This document shows positions 36,022 to 46,000 of a stretch of DNA of 64,000 bases, in pieces. Below the pieces are notes generated by a model. It was not told the origin of the DNA and did no database searches. It saw only the letters and a list, made by a program, of their open reading frames with translations. Where the stretch lies: NCBI RefSeq assembly GCF_001192795.1, contig NZ_DF968181.1:2196659-2260658 (forward strand). The letters are read 5' to 3'. The translations under genes were made by a program, and so were the position numbers. Each line of letters starts with the position of its first letter. Position 1 is the stretch's first letter. The stretch comes from Flexilinea flocculi. GTDB taxonomy: Bacteria; Chloroflexota; Anaerolineae; Anaerolineales; Anaerolineaceae.

Positions 36022-37386
36022 ATGGGAAAATACAAAAAGAACAAACCTTATCTCACAATTTTCAGCATCCTCATTTTTTGCAGTTTCCTTTCAGGATGTT
36101 CGATATTGATTGATTCGATCAATCTCTTAAAAGAAACCGATGCTTCTACTATGCTTGCGGAAAATATCACTGAGACAACAATTTCAGTCACACCAATTTC
36201 CCTGAAAGACACACAGACGAGTGAATCCTTACAGCAAACACCATCTCCAGAAAATGCATCCATACCGGACATACAAAATCTTGTGATTTGGGTTCCACCG
36301 CAATTTGATCCTTCACAAAATACGAAAGAATCGAAAATTCTGACAGATCTCATAGGTAAATTCACAGAAGAACATCCAGGGGTTAACATCACTTTCAGGG
36401 TCAAAGCGATTACTGGTGATGGTAGTGCATTAAGCGCACTCTCCGCCGCAAAAAATGCCGCCCCGGATGTTATCCCTTCACTGGTCATCCTAAACCGCAA
36501 TGATCTCTTGTCTGCTGTGCAAAAAGGATTAGTCTACCCCATTACAACCAATATTTTTTCTGAAGCGAATTCCTGGTACTCGTACGCAAAACAATCCTCG
36601 GCTGCAGAGAATTATATTTATGGAATACCAATTGCCGGTGACACATTGGTCATGGTCTATCGGGCTAGCAAAACCGGCGCAGCAATGACGACATGGGAGG
36701 ATATTCTCTCCCGTGGACTTCCTATTGCCTTTGTCCCAGCCAGTTCTGACGGATTATTCCCCACCTTCATCTATCTGGCAAAAGGAGGTAAACTGATCGA
36801 CGACAAAGGCCAGCCATGGCTGGATCAGTCTATTCTGGTAGATACCCTGAAATTATTCCTGACAGGCGGACAAAATGGCGCGTTCCCGCCTTCTCTGGCA
36901 CAAGTGGTTGATCAGAGCCAAAACTGGCAAATGTTTTTAGAAGGCTCGGTCAGCATTATCATTTCGAATTTTTCGACCTTCCAGCACAACAAAGGACCCG
37001 ATATCAAAGCCATGGCAATTCCATTATTCACAGATAATCAAAGGTACCCTTTGATGAATACATGGAATATAGCAGTTACTACAAGCAATGCAGAGATTCA
37101 AAATCTTGGAATTCAGTTTGCTGAAAAGATGGCAGATCCAATTTTCAATGATATTTGGACAGCCAATGCAGGTTTTTTCCCTGTCAGACAATCCGAACAT
37201 GTAGAATGGCAGAAAGATGAATCCTATGACACGATTCTCAAAATCCTTCCTGATGCGGCGCTTCTTCCGGAAAGTCAAATCTTGAATAAAATATCACCAA
37301 TTTTAAACATGGCTGTTTCAAAAGTGATTAAGAGCCAAACTACACCGGAGCAGGCTGCTCAGGAAGCTATTTCAGAATTGGAATAA
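36022..37386 (+). CDS. Extracellular solute-binding lipoprotein (family 1-like)
   Basis: A 454-residue lipoprotein. A basic start (MGKYKKNK), a hydrophobic core and the lipobox LSGC (Cys26) give a signal peptidase II site. After a Ser/Thr-rich linker comes a sugar-type ABC binding-protein fold (LVIWVPPQFDPSQ, then ESKILTDLIGKFTEEHPGVNITF, YGIPIAGDTLVMVYR, and SIIISNFSTFQ). It should bind a carbohydrate or similar solute outside the membrane. There is no permease gene nearby; instead three membrane-associated proteins follow closely, so it may act as a sensor or in an envelope complex. ATG 36,022 was preferred over the in-frame TTG at 36,001. Confidence 0.82.
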   Translation: MGKYKKNKPYLTIFSILIFCSFLSGCSILIDSINLLKETDASTMLAENITETTISVTPISLKDTQTSESLQQTPSPENASIPDIQNLVIWVPPQFDPSQNTKESKILTDLIGKFTEEHPGVNITFRVKAITGDGSALSALSAAKNAAPDVIPSLVILNRNDLLSAVQKGLVYPITTNIFSEANSWYSYAKQSSAAENYIYGIPIAGDTLVMVYRASKTGAAMTTWEDILSRGLPIAFVPASSDGLFPTFIYLAKGGKLIDDKGQPWLDQSILVDTLKLFLTGGQNGAFPPSLAQVVDQSQNWQMFLEGSVSIIISNFSTFQHNKGPDIKAMAIPLFTDNQRYPLMNTWNIAVTTSNAEIQNLGIQFAEKMADPIFNDIWTANAGFFPVRQSEHVEWQKDESYDTILKILPDAALLPESQILNKISPILNMAVSKVIKSQTTPEQAAQEAISELE

Positions 37387-37391
37387 AAAAA

Positions 37392-37736
37392 ATGAGCAAA
37401 GAAAAATTTAAGAAGCAACAAAATAAAAGGATCTACTGGATTCCATTTTTTATTCTGATCACGATTGTAATATTTGCTTTAATCCTTGCAGATCCGTTCC
37501 GGATTATAACGCTGGACAGTAAAGACGGGGGACTCTTAAAAAGTGCAAAGATGGACGAGTCTGCGATAATTTTACCAACATTGACCCCTTTACCGGAAAA
37601 CTATCCAAAACTTCCGCGTGAATTTTTTGAAAATGAAAATCAAACCAATGGGATCATTTTAGGCGGAACGATTCTTGTGTTAATTATTGTGATCGGAACG
37701 CTTATTTCTATAAAGAATGAACATAGAAAAACATGA
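37392..37736 (+). CDS. Hypothetical small membrane protein with two spans
   Basis: A 114-residue protein with hydrophobic segments at about residues 16-34 and 86-106. The intervening loop of about 50 residues should face outside and contains ILPTLTPLPENYP, a Thr/Pro stretch like those in the neighbouring proteins. It starts 6 bp after the binding-protein stop and overlaps the next gene by 4 bp, so it belongs to the same operon. I recognise no family. Its size and topology suggest a subunit or anchor for the encoded envelope proteins. Confidence 0.65.
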   Translation: MSKEKFKKQQNKRIYWIPFFILITIVIFALILADPFRIITLDSKDGGLLKSAKMDESAIILPTLTPLPENYPKLPREFFENENQTNGIILGGTILVLIIVIGTLISIKNEHRKT

Positions 37737-39085
37737 GGAAAAAAAAACGGCCTTTCTTTTATCAGGAAAAGAAGACAATCTGGCCGATATTTTTATTATT
37801 TATCATCGGAATTGCGATTTTCAGCATTTGGAGTATTCGTGTTCCACGCATTCGTCAACTGTTTGGATGGCATGTGATTGATGCCCAATCCTATGCAAAA
37901 AGTCTCTTGATACCTGTTCATACTCCGAATCCGCTTCTATTTCGTATTCCCACAATTTATCCGACGATTGAAATGCCGCCGGAACAAGTAATATTTGCAG
38001 AAAATCTTGAAAATATCAATCTCGAACAAGATCGTGTCGATCAAAGTCCTCTGGTGACTCCTACGCCCGGAATCGCCTGGATCATTAAAACACAGCGGCC
38101 TGTATCCGAATCAATAGCTGCTCCTGATGAAGAAGACAGCAAAGCATTTTTAATACCTCCGGTTTTTGAACATCAAGATTTTCAAAACGATGGTCCGGCT
38201 GTTCTGAGCGCCGCAATCCGATTTTATGGAAAGACCGAAAGTCAGTACCTGATCGCGAAAAAAATAAAACCGGACTATTTTGATCCATTTGTATCATTTG
38301 AAGAAATGGAGACATACCTACACGCAATATATCCGGATTTAGGATGTCAGATCCGAATCAACGGAAATACAAATATGCTGGAACGCCTGGTTTTTGCCGG
38401 ATACCCCGTAATAATCCGTATTGAAAGGGAAAAAACATTCCCGGCATGGGATGGTGATGATTTGAAAGACAGTCGGTATATTTTCATTACGGGATTGGAT
38501 AAAAACGAAAATCGAATCACTTATCAGGATCCTTTCATCGGTGACCGAATCAACGATACCTATGACCAAATCATGGCAGACTGGTATGCCTACCAACGGA
38601 AATACATGGTTGTATATCCCAAGGATGATGAATGGCGTGTACAGCAGATATTCGGAGATCAATGGGAAAAGGATTATAATTTTCAATCAGCTCTTCAAAA
38701 ATTCCGCAAAGATGCAGAAATGCTTCCGCAAAATGTATACGCATGGCTCAATATCGCTGTTGTGTTAGCGCAAAATGAACAATATGAAGAGGCATGGAAT
38801 ACTTACAGATCTATTCAAAATTTATCGATTCCACAGCGATTTTTCCTATATAATCCATCTTTGTATGCTGCAGCGTTTCATACAGGAAACGCAGATGAAT
38901 TAGGTTCCTATGCAGATTATTCTTTGAAAATTAATGCTCACTCAGAGGAATCATGGCTTTGGAAAGGGTGGGCGATGATACTCCGTAACCAAGAGGAAGA
39001 AGCTGCACAGTGTTTTCGAAAAGCACTATCGATAAAACCCGATTATCAGGATGCCCTTTATGCAGTTGAGTTCTTAAAAAAGTAA
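37733..39085 (+). CDS. C39-like (pseudo)peptidase domain with TPR repeats, membrane-anchored
   Basis: A 450-residue protein with one N-terminal membrane span (about residues 17-34) and a Pro/Thr-rich linker. A papain-like C39_2-type domain spans about 145-300 and TPR repeats about 305-450 (two or three helices pairs, last QCFRKALSIKPDYQDALYAVEFL). In active C39 proteins the first motif is NCGPA; here it reads NDGPA (Asp153), and the later His position reads SRYIFITGLD. The catalytic Cys and probably the His are therefore missing, while the QDP motif remains. The domain likely binds peptides rather than cutting them. It lies in an operon with a lipoprotein and a HEFIH protein. Confidence 0.75.
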   Translation: MRKKKRPFFYQEKKTIWPIFLLFIIGIAIFSIWSIRVPRIRQLFGWHVIDAQSYAKSLLIPVHTPNPLLFRIPTIYPTIEMPPEQVIFAENLENINLEQDRVDQSPLVTPTPGIAWIIKTQRPVSESIAAPDEEDSKAFLIPPVFEHQDFQNDGPAVLSAAIRFYGKTESQYLIAKKIKPDYFDPFVSFEEMETYLHAIYPDLGCQIRINGNTNMLERLVFAGYPVIIRIEREKTFPAWDGDDLKDSRYIFITGLDKNENRITYQDPFIGDRINDTYDQIMADWYAYQRKYMVVYPKDDEWRVQQIFGDQWEKDYNFQSALQKFRKDAEMLPQNVYAWLNIAVVLAQNEQYEEAWNTYRSIQNLSIPQRFFLYNPSLYAAAFHTGNADELGSYADYSLKINAHSEESWLWKGWAMILRNQEEEAAQCFRKALSIKPDYQDALYAVEFLKK

Positions 39086-39107
39086 TAAAGTTTGCTGGAG
39101 ATGAACT

Positions 39108-40496
39108 ATGGGAAACAATCAAAAGAAAACTACACTATGGATTGTTGTGATTGCAGCGATATTGCTGATCGGTTGTATGTGTCTTTCTGCATGTGCAGCC
39201 GGATTATTTATCTTCTTAAAAGCCGAACCGCAAAGTATGCTGGAAAATATTTTCAATAATGCGGATGATGAAAATAAACAAAATTCTGCAGATCAAACCG
39301 AGGAACCGGAACAAGATACTTCCTTTAATACGCTGACTCCAGGTCAAATGAAAATCATTGAGACCGCTCAAAAAATCCGCGAACTCAGTACTCAAAATGA
39401 TTTTTCGCCAGTTTACAAAACCAAAGAAGATTTACGTAAAACTTTGATCGAGCAACTGCATAAAAATACATCCAAACAAGATTTGGTCGATGAACACGAT
39501 CTACTGACAATCTTAGGTTTCATCCCACAAGATTTCGATCTGGAAAAATTTTACCTTGATTTCTACGCAGAACAGATCGCGGGCTTTTATGACCAAGAAT
39601 CAGGAGAGATGATTTTAGTAAAAGATGGTACTGAAAAAGAAAACAGTCTGACCTTAGCCCATGAATTTATTCACTATTTACAATTTGATAATTTCGATAT
39701 GGAGGGGAAGCTCAATTACAATAAGCAATCCTGTGAAACCGACAGTGAATATTGTTTATCTTTGGAAGCTGTGATGGAGGGGGACGCTACATTGATGGAA
39801 ACACTGCTGACCCGCCAAAAAGATCTGGATCTGCAGAAGGATGAAATAGACGAGTCAGTCTCCAAGAATTTTGAAAACGCGCCGAAATATTTCCAGGAAT
39901 ATTTGATGTTTCCATACTCTTACGGCTTTAATTTTGTATATTCTTTTTACATCAAAGATGGTTTTCCTGCTGTAGACCGATTATATTCCAATCCGCCGGT
40001 GAGCATCGAACAGATTATGCATCCTGACCGTTATCCCGATGAAAAACCAACGCCAATTCTGATGGAACCATTTCAGGATGAAATCGCCAAAGGTTGTGAA
40101 CTGATTTTTGATAATACATTGAATGAAGCCGATTTGCTCTGGCTGCTGAACAGCGGATATGAAGAAAAATGGCGCCTTTCGGATAAAACTGCCCAAGAAG
40201 CAGCGGATGGTTGGGGCGGTGGACACTTCCAATTTGCAAGATGTGACGAAAAGCCGATGTTTTTCAGTAAAACAACCTGGGATTCAAAAAAAGACGCGGA
40301 TGAGTTTACGAAAGCCCTTTCTGACTATAATCAATTGCGTTGGAATCCTGGTGATGCAGATGCTACTTGGACAGGGAATAACAATGAGACCATCGATGTA
40401 ATACAACAGGAAGACGTCGTATATTTCATGATTCGTCCGGACACATTCCAGAACAACTCACTGCTGGAGTTAATCCGAAGCGGTTCATCCCTATAG
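39108..40496 (+). CDS. Membrane-anchored putative zinc metallopeptidase (HEFIH)
   Basis: A 462-residue protein. Residues 10-35 are a hydrophobic Cys-rich segment (LLIGCMCLSACAAGLFIF), which may be a membrane anchor or signal. The outer part has LAHEFIHYLQ, an HExxH zinc motif, and about 40 residues later LEAVMEGDATLME, a Glu-rich helix that could supply the third ligand, similar to DUF6782-type metallopeptidases. Before it lie FYAEQIAGFYDQESGEMIL, a recurring region of this type. The target is unknown. A TGGAG site precedes the ATG, 22 bp after the C39-like gene. Confidence 0.7.
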   Translation: MGNNQKKTTLWIVVIAAILLIGCMCLSACAAGLFIFLKAEPQSMLENIFNNADDENKQNSADQTEEPEQDTSFNTLTPGQMKIIETAQKIRELSTQNDFSPVYKTKEDLRKTLIEQLHKNTSKQDLVDEHDLLTILGFIPQDFDLEKFYLDFYAEQIAGFYDQESGEMILVKDGTEKENSLTLAHEFIHYLQFDNFDMEGKLNYNKQSCETDSEYCLSLEAVMEGDATLMETLLTRQKDLDLQKDEIDESVSKNFENAPKYFQEYLMFPYSYGFNFVYSFYIKDGFPAVDRLYSNPPVSIEQIMHPDRYPDEKPTPILMEPFQDEIAKGCELIFDNTLNEADLLWLLNSGYEEKWRLSDKTAQEAADGWGGGHFQFARCDEKPMFFSKTTWDSKKDADEFTKALSDYNQLRWNPGDADATWTGNNNETIDVIQQEDVVYFMIRPDTFQNNSLLELIRSGSSL

Positions 40497-40558
40497 ATTT
40501 CTGATAATAATTCTTCTGGACCAATGAAGCGATTTTTTTTTAAATTTATAAAATTATC

Positions 40559-40654
40559 GTACTCTTGAAAAAAAGAGAAAGTATGGTTTTGTGTTGTTTT
40601 GCGCAAAGTACAAAACAACACAAAACTATTTAAATCTTTCCTGCATTTCAAATT
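40559..40654. repeat. Palindromic intergenic element
   Basis: A perfect 15-bp stem, TTTTGTGTTGTTTTG (40,587-40,601) and its complement at 40,611-40,625, with a 9-nt loop CGCAAAGTA. The right end is CATTTCAAATTCTT at 40,644-40,657. It lies between the HEFIH gene and the HAD gene. Confidence 0.65.
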
Positions 40655-40673
40655 CTTCCCGCTGATTACTGAC

Positions 40674-41360
40674 ATGACAAATTCATTCAAGAACCAAACG
40701 CTTCAAGTTATTGTATTTGATATCGACGGAACGCTTGCTGAAACAGATGAGTATTATATCAACACGATACAAAAAGTTATCCGCCCAATATTTTTTTTCA
40801 TCTCTGAAAAAAGAACCAGACAAATGATCCGAAAAATGGTCATGTTCGATGAAACACTGCTCAGTACATTCTATTTTTTGTTAGACAGAATTGATCTGGA
40901 TGTTCTGTTTCGCTCACTCCATAACCGTTTCTCACAGCGAGGAGTAGAATACCGCTATCAATTAATGGAGGGATGCAACCAGACACTGACGGAATTATCA
41001 AAAAAATATCGACTGGCTATCTTCACTGCCGGTGGAGAAAAAAGCACGGAAGCATTTTTAAAACGGGTTGGTTTAGCGGGATTATTTGAAGTAGTAGTCT
41101 CATCGAAAACATGCAGATACACCAAACCCAGCGGACAACCGCTGCGTTATATAGCCGATCAGATGGGCGTTCAAGTCAAGGATTGCCTTATGGTTGGCGA
41201 TACGATTTTTGATCTTGGATCCGCAAATAATGCAGGCGTGAATTTTATCGGAGTGAAATCGGGATTTGACGGGGAATGGCTTCTTCGATTATGTGGCGCG
41301 AAAATAATTATCCCATCAGTAAAAGAGCTACCCGATTTTTTGTGTCGAAATCTTCTTTAA
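40674..41360 (+). CDS. HAD family phosphatase (phosphoglycolate phosphatase-like)
   Basis: A 228-residue HAD hydrolase with motif I VFDIDGTLAET, motif II IFTAGG, a Lys in SSKTCRYTKPSGQPLRY, and motif III/IV VGDTIFDLGSANNAG. The cap between motifs I and II is helical (C1 type). It should dephosphorylate a small phosphorylated metabolite; substrate unknown. ATG 40,674 gives the normal distance to motif I; the open frame reaches 40,599 into the palindromic element without a start signal. Its 3' end overlaps the convergent rarA gene by 33 bp. Confidence 0.8.
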   Translation: MTNSFKNQTLQVIVFDIDGTLAETDEYYINTIQKVIRPIFFFISEKRTRQMIRKMVMFDETLLSTFYFLLDRIDLDVLFRSLHNRFSQRGVEYRYQLMEGCNQTLTELSKKYRLAIFTAGGEKSTEAFLKRVGLAGLFEVVVSSKTCRYTKPSGQPLRYIADQMGVQVKDCLMVGDTIFDLGSANNAGVNFIGVKSGFDGEWLLRLCGAKIIIPSVKELPDFLCRNLL

Positions 41361-42659
41361 TCTTGCCAGACGTTCTTTGATTTCTTTTTCATACCCCTCT
41401 TCGGTAGGCTCATAAAATCCGCCATGGACTGAATCAGGCAAGTATTGTTGAGGAACATAATGCTCCGGGAAATTATGTGGATATTGATAACCGCTTCCAT
41501 GGCCGAGGCCTTTTGCATCCCGGCTGGAATCCATCAGATGGATCGGTATTTCTCCAACGCCCTCTTCTTTGATTTGATTGATCGCTTTAAAGATTGCCAT
41601 TGTCGAATTTGATTTCGGAGCCGTGGACAGATATAGTACTGCTTCAGCAATTGGATAATATCCTTCCGGCATTCCGATAAATTCAAAGGCGGAAGCGGCT
41701 GCTGTGGCAATTTGCAGCGCCCGCGGATCAGCCAGCCCGATATCCTCACTTGCTAAAATAATCAACCTTCGCAAAATAAATCTGGGATCCTCTCCTGCAA
41801 TCAGCATTTTGGAAACCCAATAAAGGGCAGCATCCGGATCACTACCGCGGACTGACTTGATAAATGCGGAAATGGTATCATAATGTGCATCTCCGTTTTT
41901 ATCATACTGCAACGCTCGCTGTTGAATTGATTCTTCCGCGATACTCAGTGTAATGTGAACTGAACCATCAGCTTCCAACGGAGTTGTCTCAACAGCAAGT
42001 TCTACAGCATTCAATAAATTTCTTGCATCCCCGCCGCTCAAATCGATCAATAGTTTTCTGGCGTCCTGCTCGAATACAATTCGTCGATTTCCATATCCGC
42101 GATCCTTATCCGATAAGGCACGATTGAGAATTTCATCCAGAGCTTTTTCATCCAATGGATGCATCTCGAAAATGCGCGAACGGGAAACCAATGCGCGGAT
42201 AACTTCAAAATATGGATTTTCTGTGGTGGCGCCAATTAATGTGATGAGTCCATTTTCTACATGCGGCAGCAAAGCATCCTGTTGGGCTTTATTCCATCGA
42301 TGAACCTCGTCAATGAATAAAAGCGTACGTGTATTGTACAGTTTACGCCGCTCCTGAGCTTCAACAATTACTTTTCGTAAATCAGCCACTCCAGCTAAAA
42401 CTGCCGATATAGATTCGAAATGCGCCCTGGATTGGATCGCGACCAATTTCGCTAAAGTCGTTTTTCCCGTTCCCGGAGGGCCAAAAAGGATGATCGATGA
42501 AAAAAGACGGTCTGTTTCAATTGCACGGCGCAGGAGTTTTCCCTTTCCAATAATATGATCCTGTCCGACAATTTCATCCAGTGAACGTGGACGCATGCGG
42601 GCTGCTAATGGCGCCATTCGATCGACCTTCTCATTCATTGAGAAATCAAATAAATCCAT
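41328..42659 (-). CDS. rarA: Replication-associated recombination protein A (RarA/MgsA)
   Basis: A 443-residue AAA+ clamp-loader-like ATPase. It has LAARMRPRSLDEIVGQDHIIG near the start, Walker A FGPPGTGKTT, Walker B LLFIDEVHRWNKAQQDALL, sensor 1 GATTENP, and the tetramerisation end (KSVRGSDPDAALYWVSKMLIAGEDPRFILRR and YQYPHNFPEHYVPQQYLP). It acts at stalled replication forks. A TATAAT sits 7 bp before the ATG and no Shine-Dalgarno site is visible, so the mRNA is likely leaderless. Length is normal for the family. Confidence 0.95.
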   Translation of the reverse strand: MDLFDFSMNEKVDRMAPLAARMRPRSLDEIVGQDHIIGKGKLLRRAIETDRLFSSIILFGPPGTGKTTLAKLVAIQSRAHFESISAVLAGVADLRKVIVEAQERRKLYNTRTLLFIDEVHRWNKAQQDALLPHVENGLITLIGATTENPYFEVIRALVSRSRIFEMHPLDEKALDEILNRALSDKDRGYGNRRIVFEQDARKLLIDLSGGDARNLLNAVELAVETTPLEADGSVHITLSIAEESIQQRALQYDKNGDAHYDTISAFIKSVRGSDPDAALYWVSKMLIAGEDPRFILRRLIILASEDIGLADPRALQIATAAASAFEFIGMPEGYYPIAEAVLYLSTAPKSNSTMAIFKAINQIKEEGVGEIPIHLMDSSRDAKGLGHGSGYQYPHNFPEHYVPQQYLPDSVHGGFYEPTEEGYEKEIKERLARLKKISTQKIG

Positions 42660-42666
42660 ACATGTG

Positions 42667-42672
42667 ATTATA
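42667..42672 (-). promoter_or_regulatory. -10 box just upstream of the rarA start
   Basis: TATAAT on the minus strand ends 7 bp before the rarA ATG at 42,659. Transcription would begin close to the A of the start codon. The -35 region is weak. Confidence 0.55.
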
Positions 42673-42690
42673 CTCGACCTCTATCATGCA

Positions 42691-42790
42691 ATCAGCGATC
42701 CGAAATCTGGAAAAACAGATTATAGTTTTGATATTTTTACGCAAAAACATCAAAATAACATTCATTCTCTTCATAATATCGAATTCCAGT
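42691..42790. repeat. Palindromic intergenic element, degenerate
   Basis: CAGCGATCCGAAAT at the left and ATATCGAATTCCAG at the right frame the hairpin TTTTGATATTTTT / AAAAACATCAAAA (42,725-42,755), which has one mismatch and an ACGC loop. It lies in the 349-bp gap between rarA and rpoB. A TAAAAT-like -10 near 42,907 and about 90 nt of leader precede rpoB. Confidence 0.5.
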
Positions 42791-43008
42791 TGTCACGGAA
42801 AACGTGCAGTATAATTCTGATCAGTTACATTGAATCACATTGATACGAAATCATGAAAAACAAATATCATAATCAGTAAATACCATTCATCCTATTTTTT
42901 TTATGATAAAATCATAGTTTGTGTCGGTATGAGCATCTTTACGGCGGGTCGTACATATGCGCCAAATTTGTCATCTGACCAGGTGAAAACTTTTTTGGAG
43001 GCGAATTT

Positions 43009-46000
43009 ATGACAACAGCCAATGCAACGAAATCCTATTCCCGGATTCCAAGTGCTACATCAATGCCTGATCTGATTGAAGTTCAATTGAATTCATTTCA
43101 GATGCTAAAGCAGGATGGTATTGCAGAACTGCTCAATGAAATTTCTCCCATTGAATCTTTTAACAAAGGAATGAAATTATATTTTCCTGCAAAAGATGCG
43201 ATCACAGAAGAATGGGGATTGAAATTTTCATTTGGAGAACCCAAACATACCGTTGAAGAATGTGTTGAACGCGATTTGACGTATTCCTGTCCGCTGAATG
43301 TGACCGTTTTACTGGCTGGCAGCGAAGTATCGGAACCGCTGAAACAGGATATTTTCCTTGGCGATTTTCCGGAAATGACCGAGAATGGCACCTTTATAAT
43401 CAATGGTACTGAACGTGTTGTTGTTTCCCAGTTGATCCGTTCTCCGGGTGTCTATTTCGAAGCGCCGGTCGATCGTTCAACAGGTCATCGGCTGGCAATG
43501 GCAAAACTCATTCCAGATCGCGGCGCTTGGATGGAGTTTGAAACTCGTAAGAATGATTATTTAATCCTGAAATTTAATCGAAAACGAACTGTTCCGATTA
43601 CCATTTTTCTACGTGCGTTAGCAGCAGTTGACGATGGAATTGTTGGAGAACCTCCGATCCAAAAAGGAACTGACGAGGAAATTATTTCCCTTTTCTCCGA
43701 CATTGATAACAATCCTGACCGGATGTTTATTGCATCCAGCATAAAACAGGAACCGGAATGGGAAAAAGACTATCCTGGAATTGAAATCGGGCAAGCAGCT
43801 TTATTGGAATTCTTTAAAAGAATGCGTCCGGGAGATCCTGCAACCGTCGAAAACGCAAAACAATTTTTGGAAGAACAACTTTTTGATCAGCGTCATTATG
43901 ACCTCGAACGTGTCGGTCGATATAAGCTGAATCAAAAATTGGATTTAACTGAATATATACCCAACAATCATCGCAATGTGACCAAATGGGATGTCGTCCG
44001 GCTTGTCCGGCATTTAATCATGATCAATAACGGCATGATTGATAAAGATGATATCGATCATTTGGGCAATCGTCGCGTTAAGACAGTCGGAGAACTGATT
44101 TCCAATAAACTTCGGATTGGTCTCCGCCGGATGGAACGAGTCATCAAAGAAAGAATGTCGATCCGCGATCAAGAACGTGTTACACCGGTCAGTCTTGTCA
44201 ATATCCGTCCAGTTGTTGCAGCATTGCGTGAATTCTTTGGCTCTTCACAGCTTTCTCAATTTATGGATCAAACAAACCCGTTGGCAGAATTACGTCATAA
44301 ACGTACCTTGTCTGCTCTGGGTCCCGGTGGTCTGCGCCGTGAACGTGCAGGATTTGATGTCCGCGACGTCCATCATACGCATTATGGCCGTATCTGCCCG
44401 ATTGAAACACCGGAAGGGCCAAACATCGGTTTGATCGGCCGCCTGGCAAACTATGCAAAAGTCAACGAATACGGCTTTATCGAAACTCCATATCGCAGAG
44501 TCTATAAGAATCTTTCCAAAGATGATCATCGTTTGGTTGGAAGACAGGTCAACGAAACTTTGACCGATGAATCAGGTAATGTAATCATCGAAAAAGGTGA
44601 AAGAATCACCGAAGAAATGATTCCAGCCATTAAAAAATTAAACAAATCGATTATCTTCATTACGCCTTATATTTCAGAGGATGTGGAATATCTTTCCGCG
44701 GATGCCGAAGATAAATTCGTGATCGGACAATCCAATACGAGAATCAACAACTGGAATGAATTTGATGAGAAATCCATCTCCAGCCGTCACTATTCCGATT
44801 TTACAACCTCTTCTCCGGAAGCGATTGACTATATGGATGTCGCCCCGCAGCAGGTCGTCGGTGTCAGTGCAGCTTTAATTCCATTCCTGGAACATGACGA
44901 TGCGAACCGTGCATTAATGGGTTCGAACATGCAGGCACAGGCGGTTCCGCTGATCAATCCGGATATTCCTTTAGTCTCAACGGGCATGGAGAAATATGCG
45001 GCTATCGATTCTGGACAGGTCTTGACATCACCGGAAGACGGAGAAGTGATTTCAGTCAATGCTACGCAAATTATTGTTCGCGATACGAACAATATGCTCC
45101 ATACCCATCAGCTTCGAAAATATCAACGATCCAATCAGAGCACATGCATTGATCAACGTCCAGCAGTAACAAAAGGGCAGCGTGTTAAAAAAGGGCAGGT
45201 TCTGGCAGATTCATCTTCAACAGTCGATGGAAATTTAGCGCTGGGTCAAAATGTTGTTGTTGCGTTTGTTTCCTGGGAAGGCGGTAACTTTGAAGACGCA
45301 ATCCTGATTTCCGAACGAGTTGTCATGGACGATAAATTCACTTCCGTACATATCGAAAAATATGAATTGGAAGCTCGTGATACGAAATTAGGACCGGAAG
45401 AAATTACACGCGACATTCCGAATGTCGGTGATGATGCAATCAAAGACCTTGATGAGACAGGAATTATCCGAATCGGAGCCGAAGTCGGACCAAATGATAT
45501 TTTGGTCGGAAAAATTACACCGAAAGGTGAAAAAGAGCTGACACCGGAAGAACGGCTTCTGCGGGCAATATTCGGTGAAAAATCACGGGATGTTAAAGAC
45601 ACTTCTCTGAAAATGCCACATGGCGAACGCGGCAAAGTTGTAGACGTCAAAGTCTTTACACGCGAAGAAAATAATGATTTATCGGCTGGTGTCGATACAA
45701 TGGTGCGGGTCTCTGTTGCTCAACGGCGAAAATTGACTGCCGGTGACAAAATGGCTGGACGTCATGGTAACAAAGGCGTTGTTTCCCGCGTTGTACCAAT
45801 TGAAGATATGCCATTTCTGGAAGACGGTACGCCGGTAGACATCATCCTGAATCCGCTTGGAGTTCCTGGCCGTATGAACATCGGTCAGATTTTGGAAGTC
45901 CATCTTGGCTGGGCAGCTCATCGGCTTGGCTTCCGCGCAATCACACCGGTTTTTGACGGTGCTACTGAATATGAAATTGAATCCGAGCTTTCCCGTGCAT

